Part shown: piece after piece, positions 50,141-61,867 of the stretch
Numbering within the stretch: position 1 is the first letter of the stretch
Layout of the letters: each line of letters opens with the position of its first letter
From: Ptychodera flava
Taxonomy: Eukaryota; Hemichordata; Enteropneusta; Ptychoderidae
Assembly (NCBI RefSeq): GCF_041260155.1
Contig: NC_091944.1
Location: 21,626,377-21,690,376 of the forward strand
DNA: 64,000 nucleotides
Direction of reading: 5' to 3'
Position numbers and translations under genes: made by a program
The notes under the pieces: model-generated
What the model was told of the DNA's origin: nothing
The model's database searches: none
What the model saw: the letters and a program-made list of their open reading frames with translations, nothing else

Positions 50141-53100
50141 CCTCCCTTCCTTCCTTCCTTCCACCCACTCAGATCCTGTCAATGGCTGGCATTGACTGTT
50201 GTTACATCTATAGTTCCTTGGACCAGGCAGCGAGGAAGATCAACATTGCAAAGTTCGGTCGTAAGAAATCCATGGTCATGCTAGTCACTGACGTGGCAGC
50301 CAGGGGCATTGACATTCCAATGTTAGACAATGTCATCAACTATCACTTCCCTGCAAAACCAAAACTCTTCGTCCACCGAGTCGGTAAGTGTGTGTCATAA
50401 TATAATATTTTATCTGATCACAGTAGATCCTATCGTGAATTTCTTGATGACAATTTATGCTAGATTTTGTACAATGTCTCAACAAATTATGCAGAGGTTT
50501 CTGGGACAAAATGCGTGATCTGATACGTACAAGTTATTAAATACGACAGGAGAGGTATGTTCACAGTGGTAGAATCATTACCCATGATTCAAGGCTGTTG
50601 ACCATTTATACATTGACTTGCATGTTTAGTGATCTGTTCTCAAATTCCAGCGATTTCAAACGTAACTTGTTTTCACTTCTAAAATTGATTTTGTTTTCAC
50701 ATAGACTTACAGATCTGTTGTTTGAGGGCGCTCTCTATGCTCCCCTCTTAATGAGGGTGCTCTCTGCACTCCCCCTCTTAAAGAGGTGGGAGTGTAAAGA
50801 GCGCCTCAAGCAACTTCCAGTCTAGTTTTCACAATGCCATTACAGAAATCTTAAGCATCTACTGTTTTCATCATGACAACCATTAGGGAAACGATTCCCA
50901 TTAGTTAGTACAGTTATCATAAACAGTAAGTTCAAGTGGAAGTCTTGATTGACATTAGCACAAAGTATCTATGCTGTTTTACGCTTTCAAATTGCAATTT
51001 TTTAAATGCTCACAACGTAACTATGTGCATGTACTCTGTATCACATTTTCAGGTCGCGTTGCCAGGGCAGGACGCAGCGGAACAGCGTACTCATTAGTGT
51101 CGTCGGATGAGTTACCTTATCTCCTTGACCTTCACTTGTTTCTTGGCAGGTCATTGACCTATGCCAGTCACACAACAAAACAAGGTGAGTACTGTCAGCA
51201 ATCAGAGTGCAAATACATGTACTTGAGCAAGATGATTGCTTTTTGCTTGTGTATTTTTAAAGCCATTGTTTTGCACCCAAGATCCACTGTACTAATCGCT
51301 CACAGTGACATTCATTGCCCTTTGTTGTATTGCAGATATAAAAAGGTAAAGGTAAAATGTACAGACATCTTCAGGATTCATTGTGAATTTGTCTGATGGC
51401 ATGTTGCTATTTTGAATTTAAATCATTAACATGGTATTATAGATAGACTGGTGCATCGCTGTAGAGATTTTTTCCAGTTTGTGCATAGTGATGTAGTCTA
51501 AATTGTTCTGGTATGTGCAGTTTTGCTGCTGAAAAATCTACTTACAATGTATTATAATTTACAAGAGCTCCTTTAGACAGTTAATTACAACTTTGAAGTT
51601 TGCATATATAATTAGGACCAATGCTATCAGCATCCTTTTATGCCCAACACGTGCTTTTAAGGAAACACACTCTTAAAACAGGTAGTTTTAATTTTCTCCA
51701 ATTCTCTATGGGAAACTTTGAAAAAACAAATTACTGAGTACTCAGCAATATCGGTATTTGAATTTCAAAATGTCTGTGTTACCTGTGTTAAACCCTACAT
51801 GGAAAATTTTTGGTTCCAATTTTCACAAATACAAGACGGCTAAACTTAAAAATGAGTGCACAAAAGCATCACACCAGCCAACTATTGTAAAATTTGAATG
51901 AGTGAAAAACTTCATAGGTTTCAGTCTACCGTAATCTGTTCACCCCAATTCTATGTAAACAGGTCATAAATTCACCATTGCTAACTACCAGTAAATCTCC
52001 AATTAGTATTAATAGGACCTGCATACCAATCATCTATCATCTTTATAAGTTCATTCCTGTACTCCTTGTTGACATTCATTGGAGAAATTCTGTCCTTTTC
52101 AGTGTTTTTTGCAAATTTCATTGCTTGTCAGGCTGTTGCTTTGACATATACAGGAATGATTTTAACCAGGTATAAATGAATAATGTTTGCATACCTTTCA
52201 TTACACTCAATTGCCAAATAGAAAATCTTTCACTTGGCATCTGTGTTTCAAGTGGACCCAGAGCAATAAATGTTTGACAATATTTGCAAAGTAAATACTT
52301 TAATTCTACCACAGATACAGATGGTATCTTAGGCCGTGTGCCTCAGACAGTCATTGATGACCAGGACAGCACAGTAGAGTCACTTCTTGAAAAATCTCAG
52401 GATCTCCAGAATCTGAAAAGAGTTAGTGACAATGCCTACAAGCATTACCTCAAGTCGCGGCCCGCTGCAGCCCCGGAAAGCATCAAGAGAATGAAAGAGA
52501 TAGACTTTGGGAAAATGTCGCTCCATCCAATCTTCGGTAAGTGAAATTGTCTGTTGTTTTCCAGCCTACCAGTCTTAAAGGGCCAGTAGATGAAACTTTT
52601 AATGGATTTTTCAAACTATGTTTGTTGAAAATGTCAACTACAGTTTCTTGTCCTACTCCTCAAGCATGTTGAGATAAAGAGTATTCAGCTCGTCAACTCA
52701 GCCTTTACATGTGAAGAGTGCATTGTTATTGTTGACGAGTGAAATCTGGTCCGGACTAGAATTCAAATTTGAACCTATAACAGTGCATTTAACAAGTATA
52801 GGCACTGTGTCAACAAGCTAAACAGTGGGTGTTTTGGCATGCTTTAGGGAGAAGAACAAGAATTTGTGACTGAAATACAAAACAAAATAGTGAAAAAATT
52901 GTCACAGCTACTGACCTTAAAAGCTGACATTGCAGGTCCAGGTCTGCGACTCACTTCTGTTGTCTTGTCCACAGTCTTATTTTGATGGTAACTTATAATT
53001 AGCTTTACCAAGATAAGAGAAGATTTTTAAATGTGTTCAGAAAGCTTGTAACATTTCTGTGGTACCATATAGCACTGCATTGATGTGTGCCAATGGGAAC

Positions 53101-56100
53101 TCCGATAAGTAAGCTAGGAGTGGTGAATTGAAATTGATTAATAGTCTTGTTCATTTCCTATCAGGTGCCTATGCCAATGCGCTTGAAATTGACAGAGCCA
53201 GGATGGTGGATGATATCAAGAATTACAAACCGTGTCATGTAAGTACTGCGCTGGAGATGGTCTGACCAACTCACTGCAAAACTGAATACAGTGCATGTAG
53301 CCTAAACAAGCATAAATTTCAAACCATCCATCTTTACCCCTTTCACCAACATGATTTGGGCCAAGCCCATTGTTACAAAGGGTGATGTTGGAGCTGCTTA
53401 CAAGTAATTAGGGCGAAAAGGTGAAAGCGTCAGTAGCTGTAACTTTTGATGATTTTTAGTCCCCACAAGTTTTGATTTTATGGTCAACTACAGTTCAAGT
53501 TGAGATATACAGTATTCAGCTTGTCAACTCAGTATGTACATGAATTGTGTAGACTGTATTTTTATTGCTGACAAGTGAATTCTGGTCCGGACTAGAATTC
53601 AAAATTAAGTAAACAATAATTCATTTTACACATATAGACACTGTGTTGACAAGCAAAGTAATCTGTGTTTCAGTATGTTTTTGAGAGTAGAGCAAGACAT
53701 TAAAAAAAATTGAAAAAAATCATCAAACCTTACAGCTACTGACTTTTCAATGATATCAAGTAATGAAAACAGTAATGCACTGACAGGTTTAATGAAAAAC
53801 TTTCAAATTTGTCATTGCTCATTTCAACACAAATTTACTTGATGAACTTTATAACACCCGGCTGAAATCATGAAGGGACTAAATATTTACTTGAACAATA
53901 ATACATCTGATTGTCAAAACAGTGGTGAAGCACAAATACTTGAAATATTTCTTGCATGTCAACTTAGTTTATAAAGTCAGAAGTTGTGTAAATCTATTAT
54001 AAATAGCCAAACCAACATGGAATCAGTGATCACCTTTTCACTTTTTGACTTTCAGACCGTTCTGGAAGTGAACTCCACCGCCAAAAGCCAGCGTTTTGAA
54101 GTGATGAAAGCAAAGAGAAGTGTCCACACCAACGCTATTAGGAAGTTCCAACTCAAAAAAGAGGAAAAGTCTGCCAATGATAATGCAATGCATGCAGCAG
54201 AGATACAGAGTACTGTGGAGATGAGCACAGACAAAGACATTGAGGTAGGGAAAGTTTCATTTGTCAACCCCCTGGTTTCCAATGGTATGGCCCAATTGAT
54301 AATCTATAACAATTGGACCATTCCATGATGTAGTGGTTTTAGGGTTGTCAGGGTCTCTATGGTAGAGTATGGTCTACAGTACTTCTCATCAGAATGTAAT
54401 GCAATTAATTCTGGCAGGGTTTCAGAAACCTTTGGTAGCAGCAAAAAAACATGGAAAAAACTTTCTGAGATTGTCACTTGTTAAAACAAAATGTTTATGG
54501 CTATCTAACATTTTCTTCTCATCCCAGTCGGCATTCTCCACCGTGGTTGCACCGGGACACAAGAGGAAACAGAGAGACGGTGACTCTGATGGCAAGCGGA
54601 AGAAGCTGAAGCAGGCATCGACTTCGATCAGAGACGAGGAATATTTCATCAATTACAGAGCCCCAGATCACCATGCAGAAAAAGGGTAAATATGAAAATT
54701 TGATACAAAAAAATCTTGATAAAGCTCTTTATTATCAAAAGGAAGTTGAATATATCTCGGCAGCTGTCAAAACTGAAAGCCATAAATTTTATTCTGTAAA
54801 ATTTATATGTTGTTTTCAGGTGGAAGGAATTGAATATCATTTGAATAATTTGAATATCATTTGTGTAGATTTTGATGTAAGGACACTTAACAAAAATAAA
54901 ATATTGGTAATTCTAGATTATCAAATAACAGCATCAGTGAAAAGAGGAATATTTTCAAATGTACATATTTTTAATTTAAATATTTACATATTTACAGATT
55001 GAGTATCGCAGAGAGTAGCTTTGACCAACAAGCATCACTGGCCATGTTGGATTTGACAGGAGACGATGCAGACACTGTCAAGCAGCAGAAAAATTATTTA
55101 AAGTGGTAAGTCAAAGGTCAAGCATTGACCAATCAGAAACGTCCATACAAAAGAACAGTCAAACTTACAGTGGTTTGCGTTGGCACGTTTGCATTAGACG
55201 AACTAGACATATTGTGTAAATCGAGGTGTTGCCAAAACTGTCAGGTGTAATTAGGCCAAAGTAATTAAATTCTTGTTTTGCGTCCAATCAAAATGGGAAA
55301 AGGTACGCGTCTAAGCGGCTGAAAAACACACACAAGAAAATTAACACAATGTAATTTGATTGCAGCAAATAAAAAATTGTATACAAATTGTAGTTCAGAA
55401 AAAGCTAAGCGGTTATGTCCTAAAATTTCCTATTCAAATACACTGCGTGTGTTTTTCATGAAAACCTTAAAAACCTAGCGGGTGGGGACGCAAAACAAAG
55501 AATTTAATTACTTTGGCCTTATCAGCTAAGTGGTAACATGAGTCCATCATAAAAGAATTAACTCTGCAAAAGTTGAAACATTGTCTAGTAGGAGGTCAGA
55601 CGTAGTCAAAACAACACCACCATATATGTCCAGGCACTGTCCAAGTCATGTCACTTGTTTTCAGGTGTAGTTGTTTTGACTACATTTAACCTCCTGTAAG
55701 ACAATGTTTCAACTAGGGCAGAATTGATTTGTCTATGATCGACTAGAATTACTGCTCAGCTGATAATTACACCTGACAGTGTTGGCAACACCTCAATTTA
55801 GACAATATGTCTACTTCGCATAATGCCAATGCTTCAAAGCAAACCACTGTAAGTAGAATACAAAGGAACAACTCAGAGTTCCTGTATTTTCTCAGAGCAA
55901 CATGCGTTTGAAAGTAGAAGAGCCAATTAGCTTTACTGTAGTATTTTCTACAGCGCAAGTTGAGATAACCAATCAGATTTATTGTTACTGAAACTAGAGT
56001 TTGTTGACTTGCTTTGTTCAAAAAAGATGTAACAGTATATTCGTACATTGCTTGTAAAATTTTTGGAAACAATTATGTCTTCAGTCCCTCATTGTGTATT

Positions 56101-57935
56101 ATAACTACAATCCCAGTTTTTCCTTCATGTTTCTTACAGGGACAGGAAAAAGAAAAAGTTCATCCGAGAGGGTGGAGATGAAAAGAAAAAGAAAATCAAG
56201 ACAGAGAGTGGAACTTACATCCAAGCATCATTTAAAAAGAACATGTATCCTTCAAAAACTTTAACTGGTGTCATTCTGTTTAAAGGGCCAGTAGCTGTAT
56301 GTGTAGATGATTTTTTCACTATTTTTGTTTTTCAATATAAACAACAGTTTCTTGTTCTACTCCCCGAAATATGTTGCTACACAGTGTTGAGTTAATCATC
56401 TCAAACTGTTCAATTTGTAGACTGCATTGTTATTGTTGACAAATGAATTCTGGTCCGGACTAGAATTCAAATGTAAACAATAACAGTGCATTTCACGTGC
56501 GGAAATGCAGTGTTGGCAAGCTAAGCATTAGATGTTTCAACAGGCTTTGTAGAGTAGAACAAGAATGTGCAATTAACAAACAAACCAAAAATAGTGAAAA
56601 AATTATCAAAAGTTACAGCCACTGGCACTTTAATAGTGATGAAATGCTCAAAGCTTGGCACATTAGTATTCATCATGCAAAGTGTGTAAATGAGTATAAC
56701 TCAATCTGTTCACCCCTAATTCCCTGTGAACAGGTCCACACTTACCATAAAAAACAATGGGTTTGGGACAAACTATTGTGATGAAAGGGTTAAGCATGCA
56801 AATCTCATGATGATGACCCATTGTCAATGGAGAGAATGTTGACATACTTTGGATCATGCACCATCTTATGTAAAGGGATTATTTACACATTTTTACTTCA
56901 GAGTCAATGCTTGATATCAGAATGTTCTCATTCACTGCCTGCTTGGTCCTTCCTTGACCTCTGACCTTCAGATACAAGGATTGGTTGGAGAAGAGCAAGG
57001 TCGGAGAGAGGGACTCCGATGATCATGACTCGGAGGAGGAAAATTCAAAAAGACACCAAGGCAGATGGAAGGGGAGAGGTGAGATATTACAGCTTTTGTG
57101 TGCATTTGCATATGTCTTTGTGTGCACCTGTGTTGTTATGCATGCGTCTGCCTGTACACCTGGATGTGTGTTCAGTGGTAAGGAAGTTCTGAAAGGAGTT
57201 AAAAAGGTTATTCAAACGTGTGCATGGCCATAACTGTTAAGTTTGAAGACCATTCACCACAACATGTGCAGCAGTGCAGTTGTACTGAACAGATGGGCAG
57301 TTTGGAATATGCAAATGATTTCATAAAATATTTAAAAGAATGCATGTAAACAGTGTCTTATCAAAATTCACATCATCCGGACAACTTACAAGTTACTCTG
57401 GTGAAAATGGACCAGTAACGCAAATGGTAACAAATTTCTAAATCAAACACTTACAGTGTATGTGTGTAAATTTACCACAAAACAAACACTTAGACAAAAG
57501 AATATATGAAGCAGATATTGTGGTGTGATACATTTATCATGAAATGGTAGCAATGACTCCAGTCCTGTTCTCATTGGCTAGGAAGAAATTTGCATATTTG
57601 GAGGAATTTCTATATATTTATGATACAAAAGTATCATCAATTTCTTTTTTCTATGTGATGGGTCAGGTCGTCATGGTAACATGAAACCAAAAGAGCCATT
57701 CAAGAAAGGCAAGCAAGGGAAACGGGGCAGGAAGCGAGGAAAGGGTCAACAACCGGCTCAGGGAGCAGTACAGGGAAAGAAAGCTAGGAGCGAGATGAAG
57801 AACAAGGATCAAATACTGAAAGCCAGGAAAGTTGCTGCCAAGAAACACTTTGCCCAACAGCAAAGGCAAAGGAAAATCATGAATAAGAGGAAAGGTGGTG
57901 CAGGGGGAAAGAGAAACTTTGGCAAGAAGAGGTAG
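43942..57935 (+). CDS. DDX54: DDX54 / Dbp10 DEAD-box RNA helicase, 17 exons
   Basis: An ATP-dependent RNA helicase of the nucleolus needed for large ribosomal subunit maturation; the vertebrate protein is also a nuclear-receptor co-repressor. Exons: 43942-44046, 45532-45664, 46090-46160, 46579-46767, 47462-47649, 48167-48350, 49374-49505, 50173-50383, 51053-51184, 52315-52536, 53165-53238, 54056-54244, 54528-54685, 54998-55105, 56140-56244, 56972-57078, 57667-57935. All introns are GT-AG, phases agree throughout, and 2577 nt encode 858 residues (human 881). A Lys/Asp-rich N-terminus precedes the Q motif (Gln101), ARTGSGKT (118-125), PTRELA (152-157), DEAD (225-228), SAT (256-258), TDVAARGID (373-381) and [11 protein letters not shown] (402-412). 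The Dbp10 C-terminal domain covers about 655-745 ([22 protein letters not shown]). The tail from 771 is almost all Lys/Arg/Gln/Gly, a nucleolar-type region. All catalytic motifs are intact, so the gene should be active. The start at 43942 has a purine at -3 and gives the expected length. Confidence 0.97.
44445..44485. repeat. 20-bp palindrome in DDX54 intron 1
   Basis: CATAGACCCTCGAGAAAAA followed by CG and the reverse complement, nearly perfect. A diverged relative lies at 62691-62724 (ATGGACCCTCGGGAAAAA...AGGGTCTATG), so this is a small dispersed hairpin and not a unique site. Confidence 0.75.
44858..45010. mobile_element. TCCGGA-centred foldback element, degraded copy (DDX54 intron 1)
   Basis: A 150-bp inverted repeat around TTCAAGTCCGGACTAGAA (near 44924-44941), with arms AGTATTTAGCAGATCAACAC... 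and ...GTGTTGACAAAAAGAATACT. It keeps the centre of the family but lacks the GGGCCAGTAGCTGTA termini. Confidence 0.7.
45389..45470 (+). repeat. Short dispersed repeat (intron 1), shared with 62.2 kb
   Basis: TTTAATGGTGAATAAATACA and GACATACCCCCTAAGAT match 62213-62280 (TTAATGGCGAATAAATACT...ACATACCCC...CCCTAAGAT), including the following ATG(A/T)(A/T)G(A/C)A(T/A)TG words. It may be the flank carried along with copy 7 of the MITE family. Confidence 0.55.
46343..46437 (+). repeat. AAACCATTGTGGT repeat in intron 3
   Basis: Ends GGTTTGGGCCAAACCATTGT followed by GGTAAAAGGGTTAA. Related sequences occur at 49222-49310 (reverse), 49935-50024, 51928-51985 (partial), 53332-53383 (reverse) and 56692-56790, all in DDX54 introns. 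The consensus is about 95 bp, non-coding and partly palindromic (ACCATGGTTTG / CAAACCATTGTGGT). Confidence 0.65.
46911..47190. mobile_element. TCCGGA-type foldback element, diverged copy (DDX54 intron 4)
   Basis: Centre TTTAGTGCGGACTAGAATTC near 47060-47079, outer parts CATTAGCTGTAAAATTTTAT on the left and GTGTTGGCAAAACTAATAAT on the right. More diverged than the intron 10, 11 and 15 copies. Confidence 0.6.
49602..49737 (+). repeat. 68-bp exact tandem duplication in intron 7
   Basis: Two adjacent copies (49602-49669 and 49670-49737) begin ACCAAGTTATGCTTAATACA and end GATCCATTC. They appear identical, so the duplication is recent. It is intronic and does not touch splice sites. Confidence 0.9.
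50078..50172 (+). repeat. Microsatellite that forms the polypyrimidine tract of exon 8
   Basis: A (CT)n, (CCCT)n, (CCTT)n run of about 80 pyrimidines ends in CCACCCACTCAG, the acceptor of exon 8 at 50173. The splice-site tract is therefore a length-variable microsatellite. Confidence 0.9.
50727..50815. repeat. Hairpin with CTCCCCCTCTTA arms (intron 8)
   Basis: GGCGCTCTCTATGCTCCCCTCTTA on the left pairs with TAAAGAGGTGGGAGTGTAAAGAGCGCC on the right, and an internal GGTGCTCTCTGCACTCCCCC copies the left arm. It is a duplicated, folded block with no coding content. Confidence 0.65.
51661..51926 (+). mobile_element. TTAAGGTA-family MITE, highly diverged copy (intron 9)
   Basis: Recognisable by ATTTGAATTTCAAAATGTCT, GTGTTACCTGTGTTAA, a following ATGGAAAATTTTT and AAAAATGAG(T/C), in the same order as other copies. 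The termini are worn away. Confidence 0.55.
52574..52920. mobile_element. TCCGGA-centred foldback MITE, full copy (intron 10)
   Basis: About 347 bp, palindromic along most of its length. Termini TTAAAGGGCCAGTAGATGAA and GTCACAGCTACTGACCTTAA; centre TCTGGTCCGGACTAGAATTC near 52747-52766. The outer TTAA may be both terminus and target site. Confidence 0.8.
53425..53749. mobile_element. TCCGGA-centred foldback MITE, full copy (intron 11)
   Basis: Termini GCGTCAGTAGCTGTAACTTT and CCTTACAGCTACTGACTTTT; centre GAATTCTGGTCCGGACTAGA near 53577-53596. It shares CTTGTCAACTCAG and its reverse complement-like TGTTGACAAGC with the other copies. Confidence 0.8.
55164..55854. mobile_element. 691-bp compound palindrome (intron 14)
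   Basis: Outer arms of about 95 bp (CTTACAGTGGTTTGCGTTGG... and the reverse, ...AGCAAACCACTGTAAG; both include GAGGTGTTGCCAA and CTGTCAGGTGTAATTA) enclose two inner palindromes. One (about 55249-55525) has arms GGCCAAAGTAATTAAATTCT / AGAATTTAATTACTTTGGCC. The other (about 55552-55735) has arms GTTGAAACATTGTCT...GTAGTCAAAACAAC and their reverse. No coding capacity. Confidence 0.8.
56280..56633. mobile_element. TCCGGA-centred foldback MITE, best copy (intron 15)
   Basis: 354 bp. Termini TTAAAGGGCCAGTAGCTGTA and TTACAGCCACTGGCACTTTAA (reverse match); inner arms GCATTGTTATTGTTGACAAA and TGTAAACAATAACAGTGCA; centre GAATTCTGGTCCGGACTAGA followed by ATTC. It folds back over nearly its whole length and encodes nothing. 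Confidence 0.85.
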
Positions 57936-58017
57936 CAGAAATAAAAAAGGCGGGAAAATTTTGTTTGAAAATTTTTAATTTTTCTCTGAAAATTTCTTTG
58001 CACTGTAGTTGGCAAGG

Positions 58018-58023
58018 AATAAA
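58018..58023 (+). terminator. DDX54 polyadenylation signal
   Basis: AATAAA lies 83 nt after the DDX54 stop codon and is followed by TGTTG/T-rich sequence. It gives a short 3' UTR of roughly 100 nt. Confidence 0.8.
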
Positions 58024-58440
58024 TCAAGTGTTGTCTACCAGTTATTTATGGTGCAAACCCTCTGAGCAGCAATTTGTCTGAAACAATGACTTGTCCAACG
58101 CCTTACCAGCTTCTTGTACATGTGATTTTTAGCTCACATTTGGTTTACCAATGTTTCATGTCTCAGAATGCATTAAAATTGCGCACCAAACATCAAAGTT
58201 TTGCCTCAATATCTTTATGGAAGCCAAGACTTTCTATGAAGGCGGGGGTCCATATTGGGGTGGCTCAGCCAGGCGATGAGTTGGTCGATCCATGATAATG
58301 TTTGTTCTCACTCATGTCAAAATGTAGTATTTGCTTCGAAAAGTGAGACTTCAGACTGTGACGAAATACTTTCTTCAACAAAATCTTAACTGTATTCTCT
58401 TTCAAAATCAAGCAAACATTAAAAGGTCACCAATTGCATT

Positions 58441-58770
58441 AGGGGACAGATATTCAGATCTCTAAAATTTTTACAATTCTTTTCTAGTCTACTTGGTTGT
58501 GAGTGCTCATTTTAAAGCTTTTGGAGTAAGTAAGGCATTCACAGTCTTTGTTTTGTGAAAATGAGAAATTTTGTCGTACCACTATAGCCTTAACACAGAG
58601 ATGGCAGCCATTTTGAATTTCAAGTATCAGTAAATTTTGTGATTTCTTTTGTCTTGTACCAAATTTGCACAGTGACCCCTGATTTGCCCAGAGAACGGTT
58701 GAAAATTTTGTTTGGGAAAATTTGAGCAAAAGTTGAAGTCTTTTGATTCAGGGGGCATATTATCCTAAAA
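58441..58770 (-). mobile_element. TTAAGGTA-family MITE, copy 6
   Basis: Reverse orientation. It starts AGGGGACAGATATTCAGATC, has the core ATGGCAGCCATTTTGAATTT near 58603-58622 and ends GGGGGCATATTATCCTAAAA. The right terminus is degraded. It lies just 3' of DDX54. Confidence 0.75.
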
Positions 58771-61700
58771 GACGAAGGAAACCACTACTCTTTACTCAAA
58801 AAATAACTTTACGCTAGACTTTCAAAAAACACTGACAACAAGAATAAAATTGGTCAAGTAATCGTGTACACCTATTCTTTCTTGTTTCATTATGACCACT
58901 CTAGGGACTCTGTGCTTATGCTTGGGTATTGCTTCTCTATACTCCTCCCAAACATGTTTCAACTGGACCAGTATTTTTGCAAAACCCAAGTAATACCATA
59001 CCTCAAGTGGAGAGAGTTAGCAACAACAAATGGTGCCCATTAGGGCTGTTACAGGGCGACTGATACTACCCAGTGTTCAAACCTTCACATGAATTGATAT
59101 TGATATTCTGAGGAATTCATAATAAGGGTAAAGAAAGTTCCTTGTTGATGACTATATCTGTTTTAGAGCAGTGATGATCTGCTTCATTATTAGATAATGC
59201 AAGCATTAGGTGATTTTTTGCCCAGTGAAAGCAATAAATGTAGAAACCTGGTCAGCCAATATGAAGTGGATATGTGGCTAGACATTAATGATTGTGGACA
59301 AAGCCCTGGCTCACTGCATGGTAATTTCAGTGGAAATTTAAAACTATGTTTTCAATTCCACTGAAAATATTAATACGCTCCTATTTTTGCAAATGACCAA
59401 CAAAAATGAATTTCCCTCACATGCCTGCTACTTCACTTGTATATTACATGAACAGCCGTCTCACTAGACTGAACTTCTCTAGGCAAAATAACAAAATTGT
59501 GTATTTCTAGTAACTTTTTACCCTATTGGCACTCTACCTCTATTTAAAACAACATTTTCTGGCATTTATTTTAAATTTTGAGCACAGTTTGCCACTGTTT
59601 GGTGATTTTGATTTTTAATTTTAGCGAATAAAAGACAAAAAAGCTCGTAGCCAACCTCCATCCGCTTCCTGCAGACCTGTTTAATATGGGATACACCAAC
59701 ACCTTTCACAAATTCATAGTACAAAATTTATCAAAGGAGAACATTTGTAATGAATGCAGGTGGTGTCATTTTCTATCGCCAGAAACGTTTTTCTCATCAC
59801 CCAAGATTGTTATAATTCCAAGTTATTTTGAAATTCACTGTAAAACATTAAGACAAATAAATCAGTATGTGAATGCACCAGCATTTTCACAAATAGAAGA
59901 CAACGGAAACACAGTTTAGCAGACACAAGATACAACTTCATTTATTTATAAATAACTATAGACACATTCATGGAAATAAATAAAATCTAATGTTCATATC
60001 ACACTGAAAATTTTTTTAATTTGGTTAAATCTTCCTTGTAGAGGTATTGGACAATCATAGGAAAGTTGTTAAAGTCTTCAATCGCTGCATGAGAACACAA
60101 GGATAACTGTGAGAAAGCCATGGTACATCTTGGATGTAAAATTTACCGACTGCTCACACAGAGATGCGTACCACTATGGTACAAATGCCAAAGTTTGCCC
60201 TGACTGTGATCAAATTATTTCGATTTTGAAGGGCCACCTATTTTCTACAATTACTTCACGGTAGCATGGACCACTTCGGCTCAGAGTGGAGAGCATGCAT
60301 CCTGGAAATTGTTTGTCAATGTTCTAACATATAACTAAAACTTATCTCTGATTTAAAATACTTTGCCCAAATGATGTGCAATCGATATTCTAGAATTCCA
60401 TGAATTTGGAATAAAGGACACTGGGGGCGCTGTTCTTCATCTCATTCTGTACCGACATGCAGAGTACTCTGAACCAAGAAAAAATCACTTAAAAAAATGT
60501 ACCAGCAATCACTAAATAAGAGAACATAAATGACCCAACTAGGCCCATGTACATTTCTTACTATGAAAGGAGTTCTCTTGTTTTGCGAAAGAGTATAATG
60601 TTCACTTCTGTGCGGGCAACACATTTTTTGTGCTGCCTTGTGATCCCTGAAGTTAGAAATTAGCATAAAGTTTAGAGGCAACTTTACACCACGGCTAAAA
60701 GCCTGGTTTGGGGTTTTTTAATTTCCTCATATATGTCTCCCTTGCAAAAGAAGCTGCCATATTTACATTTCAAATGTAGCATTGGTCTAGCCAAGCGTTA
60801 TGAATGATCATTTTTATCAAACCACAGATCAGTGGACAAACATAAAGCTATATCATTGAGAGAGCCCTCATGTATTCTTATCACTTGCTTTAAAGTTATT
60901 ATCGAAATAAAAGTGTTGGGAGGGCCATCTTGTATTCTGATTCACACCGGGGCTTGTATAAATGGACTCCCTGGGTTACTGATAATGAAAGCACTTCCTA
61001 TAATGTGCCCACTGATCTGCAGTCTTGGCGTCTTTCAATAATTGAGGCAGTTGTTTTATGAAACAGTACTAGTCAATATAGGTGCATCTGTCCATGCTTT
61101 TCGGTATACAGGCAAGTTTTAGCATTGGCCTTGTGAAAAAAACTCTACATTTACAAGCATAACAAAACTATCAATTCTGTAAAAATATAAGCTGTATAAC
61201 TTGTACACTTGGTGCAAAGATATCTATATTAAAAATCTAGGAAATTAGCATATTATTAGCATATGTCATTAATCATACTATGATACTGTGCTTGATAGAA
61301 AATCAGCATCTGCACTGTCTACTTGTGTTGTACCATAGTAATGCCTTTCTTTGGTTTCAGAGGAAGGGAGCCACTGCCTCTTTTTTGTAGACAAGGAGAT
61401 GCAAAAGCAGTAAAAAAATGCAAGAAAAAGTAACATTTGCAATATTACATAAATACATGTACGTACATTTTTAAAGCTGGCAACAAAAGTTGGACATTGT
61501 ACACGAGATGTAGTGCTATGCTGAAAAAAATACTGGCATATTATAAGAGGCCATTTACTTCAAAGCCCATCCCATCCTTATAATTGGACATATTATTAAG
61601 ATCACAATCAAAACAAAGCTGCACTGGTCCATCTTCAAAATATGTTTCGAAAATCATGCATAAAAAAGTGAGAGTCAACATTGATAGCAGAGTTTCAATT

Positions 61701-61867
61701 CTAGCTAATCTAACTCCAGTGATATTTTTTCTCTAATTATCAAATACCAATAATGGTTAAACAGAAACAGCTACACAATCTTTTTGTTGTATTTTGAGCA
61801 CAACTGAAGGACACTGGGCCACATCTACCTCAGGCTTTGAAGCAATCCATGCCTTATGGTACGTTTT
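58771..61867. other. Unassigned stretch 3' of DDX54
   Basis: No supported gene; the frames at 59686-59919, 60442-60681 and 60832-61041 have no domain signal. At 59497-59514 TTGTGTATTTCTAGTAAC followed by TTTTTACCCTATTGG is a diverged terminal motif of the Penelope-like family. CTGGGGGCGCTG at 60421-60432 resembles a CTCF core. Confidence 0.4.

Noticed and set aside
50065..50172. Ser-Leu-rich extension of DDX54 exon 8
   Set aside because: It is the CT microsatellite read in frame; exon 8 starts at the acceptor at 50173, as the phase and family alignment require.
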